In this document: in pieces, positions 54,101 through 61,568 of the stretch
Numbering within the stretch: position 1 is the stretch's first letter
Layout of the letters: each line of letters opens with the position of its first letter
Origin: Asterias rubens
Lineage: Eukaryota > Echinodermata > Asteroidea > Forcipulatida > Asteriidae
Length of the DNA: 64,000 nucleotides
Reading direction: 5' to 3'
NCBI RefSeq assembly: GCF_902459465.1
Contig: NC_047076.1
Coordinates: 6,580,146 to 6,644,145, forward strand
The notes under the pieces: model-generated
What the model was told of the DNA's origin: nothing
Databases searched by the model: none
The model's input: only the letters and a program-made list of their open reading frames with translations
Translations under genes and position numbers: made by a program

Positions 54101-57100
54101 TTCCCTTTACACCTTTTGGCTAATAGGACCATTTATTTCAGGGCCTCTGTCATCCAAAATACCTCATGTTAGAAGTCAACAGCCCACCAGGTCACTGTCC
54201 TTTTTCTCTGGCCCTCAAATCTATCCAGAATACCCTAGGACACAGGCCTACTTCAACGCATGATGACGCAAAATCTAGCTGTAGCCGCGAATTCGGACAG
54301 GGCTCTGAGAGAGCAGTAGAAATAAAATAAAAATCGATAGATCAGTGCAGCGAGGGCTTATAATGCAATAATGGAAGATGTGATTTTAAATGAACAGGAC
54401 ACATGACCAGGGCCCAATTTCATAGAGCTGCTTAAGCACAAAAATTTGCTTTAGCAAACAAATTCTTGCATAGTAAAATCAGACTACCGGCCAAGACTCC
54501 ATGCAAGTGTTATGCTAAGTAAACAACAGCTAAATACCAGTCACAAGCAATGTATATGGCATGAAATTTTGGCCAGTAACATGTGTAAAATAGCTGTTTT
54601 CGTGCTTAAGCAAATTGTTTGCTTAAGCAGCTCTATGAAATTGGCCCCATTCTTTTTACAGATATTCTTGACAAGGTGAAGAGCAATTCTAATCAGCCGT
54701 TTCGACCTTTTGTGCCAACCGACGCCTGTATGCCTGAAATGCACAGTATCATGGCACGTTGTTGGAACGAGAACCCAGACGAGCGCCCAACTGTCAAAGA
54801 CTTGTTGGCCAGCATGAAGAAAATATGCAAGTTCGTTCACTGGCATTCATTAACTCTTTGAGTGCCCGCTTTTTCTCCGTTGATCCACAAATGACATCTT
54901 TCTTTAGTTTGTTCAAATTTTGTGTTAAAGAAATCAGTCTTTCTCACCAAACAAATGTATCTTACTGATTTGTGTTGCATTGATGGTACATCCCAAAGTA
55001 AACGGTATTTCTTGGGTGATATACCTTCTCGTGATGTATGTTAAGGGTCGTACATAACGATTGATGACGCTTTTTGAGTACTATAGCCTACATAAAATAG
55101 ATCGTACACTTAGCAACCTAAACACTGCACATCAACTTGTAAAACTGCTGTTTTCGCTCGCATATCACAACAGGGGCGTACTTGGGGGTATTATGGAGAA
55201 CCTTTTGACAAGGATGGAGAACTACGCCAGTAATCTAGAGGACCTCGTGAGTGAAAGGACTTCTGCTTTCCTTGATGAGAAGAAGCGGGCAGAGACTCTC
55301 CTGTACGAGGTCTTACCTAAGTGAGTTCATGAAAACTTTAGCCTTCGGCCATTTTGGACTATATTATTGCCGCACCATAAAAAAAGCGCGCCACCAAGTG
55401 TCTGTCACGAGAAAGCCACGTTTCAAATTGTGAAACGTTTACATATTGCGCGTGTTACATGTAAAGTTTGCGTCAGGCCGATCCCGTAGGCTCCGCCCAC
55501 GACGCACGTGTGAGCAAGAACACGTGGGGCTCTCCGTTGCCTTTCTGCACAACACTCTGCCGCGCGCGCCAAGATACGCGCAAGCATGTCGTACCTTTTG
55601 TCGGACCTTCGTTGCTTTGTGATTGGTCAATACGCAATTGGGCAGAGCTTAGTGGATCGGTCTATCCATTTAAAGTTGTTAAAATGGTTTCTTTGTGGGC
55701 GAGTGTGTAATAATGTGCTTTATTCATTTCTTTTATAACAAGCCAGGCGAGTTTTTAATAGTTGTCTCCATATCAAAATAATGTAAGGTCCGTTGCTGAT
55801 CAACTAAAAGTAGGTTCAGTAGTCCAGCCAGAAGCTTATGAAAATGTGACGATCTTCTTCAGTGACATCGTTGGGTTCACTGAGCTGTCGTCTGGCAGTA
55901 CTCCGATGCAGGTAAGCATATTCTGTGACCCGAGTCGAGTTTTATCAAGCTGAATAAATAATGCATAACAAGGTTTTGCTAATAATTCGTGGTGTACTAG
56001 TTGCAACTCTACACTTTGTGACATTTCGGTAGGTACATGTATCACCCTCTGCTACACAAAAATGTTCAATCTAAGCAATTAATGTTCCTAACACTTGACC
56101 CAAGACTTATTTATAAGAGGATTTTTTAGCAACAAATTGTTACTTTTGTGTACGCAAATATTGCAGAAACAAAAGTAGGTTACCATGCAGCCAAACATAT
56201 GCAATCTATATGGTCATTGTGATTGTTTAAATTATTTTCTATAAGCAGCCAGAGATCTGCCTTGAGCCTGTATCCAAATTTACTTTTGACATTTGATCTT
56301 CTATATGGTTCTGTAGATTCGCGGTCAAATCAGGCGTATACATGGATACATATAAAAACAATTCCTGTCTGTTTCATTAAAGGATAAATACAGGGGACCA
56401 GTCCAGGTCTACGGTAACACCACGTAAACAAAAATATGAATGAATTATGAGGATTCTGACAGAAAACCATAAAGAAATTTAACAAATTCGACGTTTCGAT
56501 CAATGTGCTCTGACAATCTTCAGGAGGGATACTCAGAGAAGTTTTACTTTTTCTATTCCAATCAGGTCGTGGCACTGTTGAATGACTTGTACACGTGTTT
56601 TGATGGGATCATTGGTAACTTCGATGTTTACAAGGTGAATACCACAACATACTTTTTCTTTTTGCAAAAATTAATGGTGGGTCTATGTTTTTCTGATATT
56701 TCTTATTGAGTTCTGGATGTTAGGGGTCTCTGAAATGTTCCCCTCTAGGAAGGAATGTGTTTTAGTCCGACCCTACTCCTTTTGAAAGATGTAGAGTATA
56801 GGCAAACGTTAATTTACAGCTGATGCGAACACCTTTTTAGTGAATGCAGTCCCAAAACTAGCTATTTTAGACGTGCATTGGTCAGAATTTACCCGGCTAA
56901 AAGTGGACCCCAACTAGATCCAACTACGCGACAGCATTCGGAACCCGTGAGGACTGTGTGCAGGTCTATAGAGTGCGTGACTAACTGGCACCATAAAGCA
57001 CTCGATTATGTTTCCAAAAACTCAAAAGATTCCCGAAGTGTTTCCTGGAGGTTCAAATTAGGGCGAGATTCGCAAATTACGTCTGTTATTTTGACATGGT

Positions 57101-58538
57101 GTTTGAGTTGGAAACACAGTTAATTTTTACCCCGGTCCACCCTGGGTGTGGGTACCGGTAGTCGATATATGATCTTACACATCCGTCATAGAGTGGTTGA
57201 ATATGAAAAATAATTTTCAAACAGGTTGAGACAATTGGAGACGCGTACATGGTGGTCTCAGGTCTACCCATCCGTAACGGCAATGCGCACGCGCGGGAGA
57301 TTGGCAACATGGCGCTCGCCTTACTGGATGCAGTGGGCACGTTTAAAGTCAGACACAGGCCGGAGTGGAATCTTCAACTCCGAGCAGGGGTGCACTCTGG
57401 TGAGTATCTTGTACTCCAATTTGTTGTTCACACTTTTGCATGGAAAATCCAGCTAGCAGTGTTTTTGCACGGCTGTAACTAGCCCTGGCGGCCTTACGCT
57501 TTCGTATTATACTACATGTAGTTAAAATTTACATGTAATACCGTCTAATAAAGTCTTCATAATCCCCAATGATATTACACCATGAAGTAAGATTCTGAAT
57601 GTACTTTTTTGTAGGAGCTTGCGTGGCTGGAGTGGTCGGTCTGAAAATGCCCAGATACTGTTTGTTCGGTGATACCGTGAACACCGCATCAAGAATGGAG
57701 TCAAACGGGGAAGGTATAGCAAACCTCTTAAGTTGCTCTAAGGTTTTATCCCAATATTGGGTGCGTTCGTTTAACTTCCCTGGGTCGACCCCGGTGTGTG
57801 GCGTTTTTTTTTTTAAGACGAGTGTGTGCAGATAATTACCCACGTTCGTCCTGCTAAAAAAAAACGCCACGCACCGGGGTCGACCCAGGGGAGCTAGACG
57901 AACGCACCCATTGTGGACAACACAAATTTATAAGACACTGAACAACTTTTGATGGTCCTGGAATTTTTACCATAGTCATATTATTTTCCCCATCATAAAC
58001 AGAAATTTCCAACCTAACAAATCTTTATTTCACTGTCATTTTTTTTGCAGCACTTAAGATTCATATCAGTAGTTCAACTTCTAAGATTCTTGAAGAATTT
58101 AACGAGTTTCAAATCTTGGAACGCGGGGAAATTGAAATGAAGGTAAGTTATGGCAGCAATTATCTCCCATCGACGTAGATAACAGTCCGTCGCGCCCTCA
58201 TGGGCAGGATTTGATTATGGTGGACCGGTACCCGCTGCACCCCCCCCCCCCCTCCCCCCTCTTTTTTTTTGGGGGGGGGTGGGTGAAGAAAATCGTGCAG
58301 TACAGCTACACAATCAGCCGAAATTGGGCCCCAGCACATTGAACAAAACCTCATCATTGTGCCGAAATACGGGAACAATCATACACGAATGGTTTTGACA
58401 GATTCAGTTGGTCTCGGACTAAAAAGAATAATAGCTCATAATAATGCATGAGATAAATCAATAATCAATTATTGGTATTTCTTTTTCCTTTTTCTGCTTT
58501 AGGGGAAAGGAAAACTGAGGACGTTCTGGTTGGTTTGA
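36150..58538 (+). CDS. Receptor guanylate cyclase, natriuretic-peptide-receptor-like (22 exons, about 1037 aa)
   Basis: Single-pass receptor making cGMP from GTP. Exons: 36150-36819, 37471-37616, 39433-39591, 42558-42693, 46273-46367, 47624-47765, 48626-48710, 49477-49597, 50205-50264, 51269-51344, 51584-51697, 52437-52508, 52902-53073, 53646-53801, 54662-54830, 55174-55320, 55788-55911, 56566-56634, 57225-57399, 57615-57713, 58051-58142, 58503-58538. Domains: signal peptide 1-24, ligand-binding fold to about 449, TM 454-477, Ser-rich juxtamembrane, kinase-homology domain (VALK Lys 545, HGRMRSSN instead of HRD, DFG kept), coiled-coil linker, and cyclase with metal Asp 866 and 910 and guanine-choosing Glu 906 and Cys 978. 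Exon 10 is 76 nt and shifts frame within TTT at 51300-51302; numbering ignores that base. The exon 9 intron is GC-AG. Ligand unknown; no C-terminal extension. Confidence 0.92.
39001..39389. mobile_element. Palindromic GGAACACGTTGCCTTGG-family element
   Basis: It begins AAAGGAACACGTTGCCTTGG and ends CCAAGGCAACGTGTTCCATT. The centre is a hairpin of GGCCATTTATGGGAGT and ACTCCCATAAAAATGGCC. The flanking halves are also mirrored (TTGTGTAGATCATTGTATTC against ataatgatccacacaag). It lies 43 bp upstream of cyclase exon 3. A left-end fragment is at 22017. Confidence 0.8.
39736..40160. mobile_element. Full-length AAAGGCAGTGGACACTATTG-family element, cyclase intron 3
   Basis: About 425 bp with mirrored ends (AAAGGCAGTGAACACTATTG, CAATAGTGTCCACTGCCTTT). 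The central inverted arms (AATTTTCCACGAATTTGATT and its inverse) span about 39935-40035 and form a long hairpin. Confidence 0.85.
40258..40600 (+). mobile_element. SINE pair: body unit, tRNA-like head, second body unit
   Basis: Two body units (TACTGAGTATACAGTGCTA at about 40297 and TGCAGAGTATACAGTGCTA at about 40541) bracket a head with a GACTAGTTGGTAAAC box and a GGTCCGAATCCC box. The arrangement matches 11745-11960. Lies in cyclase intron 3. Confidence 0.6.
40971..41450 (+). mobile_element. GGCCCCGCCCAC repeat, copy 1 (about 480 bp)
   Basis: It begins ACTCTGGCCCCGCCCAC and ends TTAGCAGCTGCACTAT, with repeated CTCCGCCC words and AT-rich spacers. It is nearly identical to 45748-46204 and is present inverted, and partly duplicated, at 42803-43426. 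No coding capacity. Lies in cyclase intron 3. Confidence 0.8.
43500..44000 (-). pseudogene. Degenerate non-LTR reverse transcriptase fragment (minus)
   Basis: The minus strand encodes [18 protein letters not shown], then [10 protein letters not shown], and in another frame [12 protein letters not shown]. This is the same RT C-terminal region as the plus-strand relic at 44240-45046 but diverged. Frame breaks and a duplicated ...IVIQF stretch show it is dead. Confidence 0.65.
44240..45046 (+). pseudogene. Degenerate non-LTR retrotransposon RT C-terminus
   Basis: It contains [18 protein letters not shown], then [27 protein letters not shown] and [19 protein letters not shown], the end of a non-LTR reverse transcriptase. 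In shifted frames it reads on to [15 protein letters not shown] and a WLKHNI end, a Cys-rich tail common in such elements. Stops and frameshifts interrupt it, so it is inactive. Confidence 0.8.
46995..47334. mobile_element. AAAGGCAGTGGACACTATTG-family copy, worn
   Basis: It starts TGTACACTATTGGTAATTAC and ends GTGTCCAATGCCTTTAAAG, with internal GAGAAACTGCTCCCCCTG. Central hairpin lost. Lies in cyclase intron 5. Confidence 0.65.
47876..48290 (-). mobile_element. RTE-like LINE 3' fragment, minus strand
   Basis: The minus strand translates [20 protein letters not shown], then [25 protein letters not shown] and [12 protein letters not shown], the C-terminal signature of RTE-type reverse transcriptases. 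Its 3' end is a run of ATG/CAT triplets (47876-47899). Lies in cyclase intron 6. Confidence 0.75.
48300..48500 (+). mobile_element. Second RTE-like LINE 3' fragment, plus strand
   Basis: The plus strand reads [11 protein letters not shown] and, one frame over, [23 protein letters not shown] followed by stop, matching the very end of RTE-type proteins. It lies head to head with the minus-strand fragment at 47876-48290. Confidence 0.6.
48799..48828 (+). other. Candidate 30 nt phase-compatible microexon in cyclase intron 7
   Basis: A strong pyrimidine tract plus AG (TTTTCTCTTTTGCCTATAG) precedes 30 bases, which are followed by GTAGCA. The phase fits both neighbours (2 bases carried in, 2 carried out), and it would add ten residues, [10 protein letters not shown], just inside the membrane. 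Neither neighbour needs it: exon 7 joins directly to 49477. It may be chance. Confidence 0.3.
48971..49006. repeat. 36 bp near-perfect palindrome
   Basis: AGCCGCCAATTTGAATT followed closely by AATTCAAATTGGCGGCT, with only a two-base centre. Lies in cyclase intron 7. Confidence 0.85.
49130..49320 (+). repeat. Possible SINE fragment
   Basis: Contains GACCCCGGTTGGATACCCTG, GCATGTTGATTGGGTTTTC and ACTGTGTGGGTTTTC, similar in order to words at 27996-28235. Head not defined. Confidence 0.35.
49952..50030 (-). other. tRNA-like sequence (SINE head or tRNA pseudogene)
   Basis: The minus strand reads TTCATAGCTCAGTTGGAGGA with an A-box-like TAGCTCAGTTGG, and later GGGTTCAAATCCC, a good B box. The acceptor arms do not pair well and the anticodon region is irregular, so a functional tRNA gene is unlikely. 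Lies in cyclase intron 8. Confidence 0.5.
50869..51241. mobile_element. AAAGGCAGTGGACACTATTG-family copy, cyclase intron 9
   Basis: The left end is shortened (TTAAAGACACTGACACTATT). The rest is intact, with the central hairpin GAGACCTCAAATTC...GGTCTCAAAATC and the end GTGTCCACTGCCTTTAA. It ends about 28 bp before exon 10. Confidence 0.8.
53238..53490. mobile_element. Truncated AAAGGCAGTGGACACTATTG-family copy, cyclase intron 13
   Basis: It begins AAAGGAAGGTACACTATTGG and runs through CAACATATGCATAAAATAAC to GAGAAATTACCTCTGGC, then stops. The right third is missing. Confidence 0.65.
54410..54655. mobile_element. GGGCCCAATTTCATAGAGCTGC MITE abutting cyclase exon 15
   Basis: Best-preserved copy, with mirrored ends AGGGCCCAATTTCATAGAGC and GCTCTATGAAATTGGCCCC. 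Its right end is followed directly by ATTCTTTTTACAG, the acceptor of exon 15 at 54662. The branch point region would therefore lie inside the element. Confidence 0.8.
57759..57909. mobile_element. Hairpin MITE with GGGTGCGTTCGT ends
   Basis: The arms GGGTGCGTTCGT...GGGTCGACCCCGGTG (57759-57806) and their inverse CACCGGGGTCGACCC...ACGAACGCACCC (57867-57909) are almost exact. T-run and A-run segments face each other inside them. Lies in cyclase intron 20. Confidence 0.85.
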
Positions 58539-58586
58539 CGGAAAAATAATTTAGATCTCTGAAATAGAATCAAAAGACAAGGATGT

Positions 58587-58592
58587 AATAAA
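58587..58592 (+). terminator. Poly(A) signal of the receptor cyclase
   Basis: AATAAA lies 48 bp past the cyclase stop codon, implying a very short 3'UTR if used. Confidence 0.55.
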
Positions 58593-58826
58593 GTGCGGTT
58601 TTAAGTTATTTTATTCGATGTTATTTCATAATACAGCGTATCTATTTATTCTGGCTGTTCTCATCCGTCAGTCTGTCCTTGTCCAGCCCAAGTCTTGTCT
58701 GACACAGGGGAAATTTTAAAAGCACTATATACTTCACATTTTCCCCTGCATATCAACAGAGCGTCTACACATGTAATAATGATGTTTCAATTGATGTTGT
58801 AACTTGTAGTCTGTATGTAATGCTCA

Positions 58827-59198
58827 AAGGCAGTGGACACTATTGGTAATTACTCAAAATAATTTTTAACAACCGTTCTTGGTGACGAGTAATGGGGAGA
58901 GGTTTATGGTATAAAACATTGTGAGAAATGGCTCCCTTTGAAGTGCCATGATTTTTTAGAAAGAAGTAATTTTCCACGAATTTGATTTCGAGACCTCAGA
59001 TTTAGAACTTGAGGTCTCGAAATCAACCATCTCAACGCACACAAATTCGTGTGAAAAGGGTGTTTTTGCTTTCATAATTATCTCGCAAGTTCGATGACCG
59101 ATTGAGTTCAAGTTTTCACAGGTTTGTTATTTTAGTTGAGATACACCGACTATGGAGGCTAGTCTTTGATAATTGACCAATAGTATCCACTGCCTTTA
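58827..59198. mobile_element. Full-length AAAGGCAGTGGACACTATTG-family element
   Basis: 372 bp with intact mirrored ends (AAAGGCAGTGGACACTATTG and CAATAGTATCCACTGCCTTT) and a central hairpin GAGACCTCAGATTTAGAAC...GAGGTCTCG. A TTAAA-like word adjoins the right end. Confidence 0.85.
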
Positions 59199-59459
59199 AA
59201 TTAAATTTGATTTGTTTGTTGTTGCCAATATTGGAATAAAATGTATAAACTTAAGTTCATTATAATAATTACATAGCCTATTACCTAACACCGATCTGTT
59301 ATTAGGCAATGTACGTCCAGTGTTTTCTAATTGTTTGCAGTCACAGGCACCACGGATAGGTAGTTGCACATAGTTCTAAATAAACTGGTTGGCATGAAGG
59401 CCTAGCCTACACTACAAACATTTAATAACATTTTAATTTTTAAAAGATATACAGATTGT

Positions 59460-59770
59460 TTAAAGTCAAAAGAAAAATAATTCATTGCCTTTCCATGCTG
59501 TAATACCCTCTACTTAATTCGACCTGGGTCGTTTGAACAAGACCCGTCAAATTGCCATCCAAATATAAAAACTTGTTATGTAATTTTCAAAACGATCCCG
59601 AAAAATGGCCCTTCACCCCTCAATTAAAATTAAATTTTTTCGAACTTTAACAGATTTGTTTTACAGTAAAAAGATAAATAATTCATTGCCTTTTCGTTCT
59701 TTTATCAGCGATTTAGTTCAACATGGGTCGCAGCAAGACCAGTCAAATTAGTATCCAAATAAAAATTGCC
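59460..59770 (+). repeat. Diverged direct duplication, units about 210 bp apart
   Basis: AATAATTCATTGCCTTTCC...GACCTGGGTCG...GTCAAATTGCCATCCAAATA (from 59474) is repeated as AATAATTCATTGCCTTTTCG...AACATGGGTCG...GTCAAATTAGTATCCAAATA (from 59687). Confidence 0.65.
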
Positions 59771-61103
59771 CGACACCTCTTAGTCAATGGGACTGTTTTT
59801 CAGCAGGGTCGACGTCTTCCAAAAAATACTTAAAGTTGAAAGTCAACAACCCCAGGGCCCAATTTTATGAAGCCTGCAAGCACAAAAAAATCGCTCAGCA
59901 CTAAAAAAAAGAAGAAAAGGTATTGCTTAGCAGAAACAGGTTACCATGCAGCCCGAATTACACTCAGAAATGTGAAGTTTTGCCGTACACGCTTAGATTG
60001 TGCATTATGTCAAAAGCCATTCTACGACTCTGCTTGTAACCATTTATCTAGTGTGTAATGTAAACAGTTTTTAATCCCGATAATATCCATTAGTAACAGT
60101 AGTCGCGTCACCTCTTTTATGGGCAAAAATAACATCTGAAGTTGGAGCTGATGTAGATTCTCTCTTTTCCATGTCACAAATAAAAAAATAAAAAAATACA
60201 AATCTTTTGAATTATGGGCCAGTTTCTGATATTTTTCGTGGCTCGGTGCAGATCCTCCCCGTCACAAAAAAAACAAGTAAAAGTATGTTAATTCTTTTCT
60301 CAATTCAGTCCAAATTCAGAAGGTCTCGTTCTCAAGGATTTGTAAACAGGACGTATTTAGGATTCTTTTGAAAGGTAAATAATAATCATTGAGAGTATGA
60401 GACCCTTCCTCTAAGTGGAGAGTCAATGGGTAGGAACTGTCCATGTTCAATTATATTGTTTATGTGACAACAATCATCAGTATTTACACGTGTACACTTT
60501 TATTCTACACTCTTCTGCGTTACCACAATAAGTCTTGACGTCATTGACCGCCATCTTTGATGCAAACGACGCAAACGTGCATGCGCACGCGCTGCACGCG
60601 ACTCAAATGACAACTTTTTATTGTTATTTTATTTATTTATTTTAACTCTTCAGACATACATAATGAATTAGTTGGACAGGGCCGACAAATAAACCCTTTA
60701 CTACTTACTGTCTAAGAATTGCAAATTCCCATGAAATTAGTTTTAATGGAAATATCTTCTTTTTTTTCTAAAGAAAACTGTATTGGTTTATAGTCTGAAA
60801 TGCTTTGTAAATTTACTTCAGAGCTCAAATCGAAAAATTTGCATTCAAATTCAAACTGCATTCAAATTTCTTCTGCCTACACCGGCTATGGGATGGCTGC
60901 AGCTGGATTCATAGCCCTAGCCATGAAGCAGCCAATTCGGATACGACCTTATAAGTTCAGTTTTTCTGACCGGGTATTCCCCCTTTTTTGTCACGAGGAA
61001 CATCACCAATAATAAGGAAGGCGCTAAATACTAAACTCCACAGCGGTTCGGCCCATCAGAGAATACCCGAACGAGAATGACCTTATGACGTCATTTTGCA
61101 TAT

Positions 61104-61365
61104 GCTTGCATCTTTTAGACATGACAATTTTAACAACCAGGTCCTAGTGGTTAGTCCACTCTTATGTAACAACTCCCCAAACCTGCTGCTACAAATGTAC
61201 TTGAATAAAGAGGTCTGAAGCAGTGCTTGCATCTTTTAAACATGAAAATATAAACAACCAGGTCCCTGGTTAGTCCACTCTTATGTAACAACTCCCCATA
61301 CAAACCTGCTGCTACAAATGTACTTGATAGAGGTCGGAAGCAGTGCTTGCATCTTTTAACATAAG
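61104..61365 (+). repeat. Tandem duplication of a 120 bp unit, 2.2 copies
   Basis: The units start GCTTGCATCTTTTARACATG at 61104 and 61225, with a third start at 61345. They are about 90 percent alike and end about 200 bp before the gamma-tubulin start codon. Confidence 0.85.
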
Positions 61366-61568
61366 GCATTGGCTGAATGGCGCCCTCTATAGTTCTTTCG
61401 AATTTACCGCCATTTGCTGATGCTCCATTGATCATTGAACATATCGTGCTGTTGATAGTTGTGTGTAGATTTGTTTTGCTAAATTAGTTGACAGCCCTCT
61501 GACTGACTCAACTGTCAGTAGTTTTTCTAAACTCGTCGTGAACAGAAGACAACTTTAGTCGAGGAAAC

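Larger units (their letters stand above)
58539..61568. other. Intergenic region between receptor cyclase and gamma-tubulin
   Basis: No gene firmly supported. Contents: poly(A) signal at 58587; family element at 58827-59198; a diverged direct duplication at about 59460-59600 and 59670-59770; a worn MITE at about 59855-60060; an open stretch at 60800-61012 with a hydrophobic TGYGMAAAGFIALAMKQ segment of unclear origin; a 120 bp tandem duplication at 61104-61365; and presumably the gamma-tubulin promoter and 5'UTR. Confidence 0.5.
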
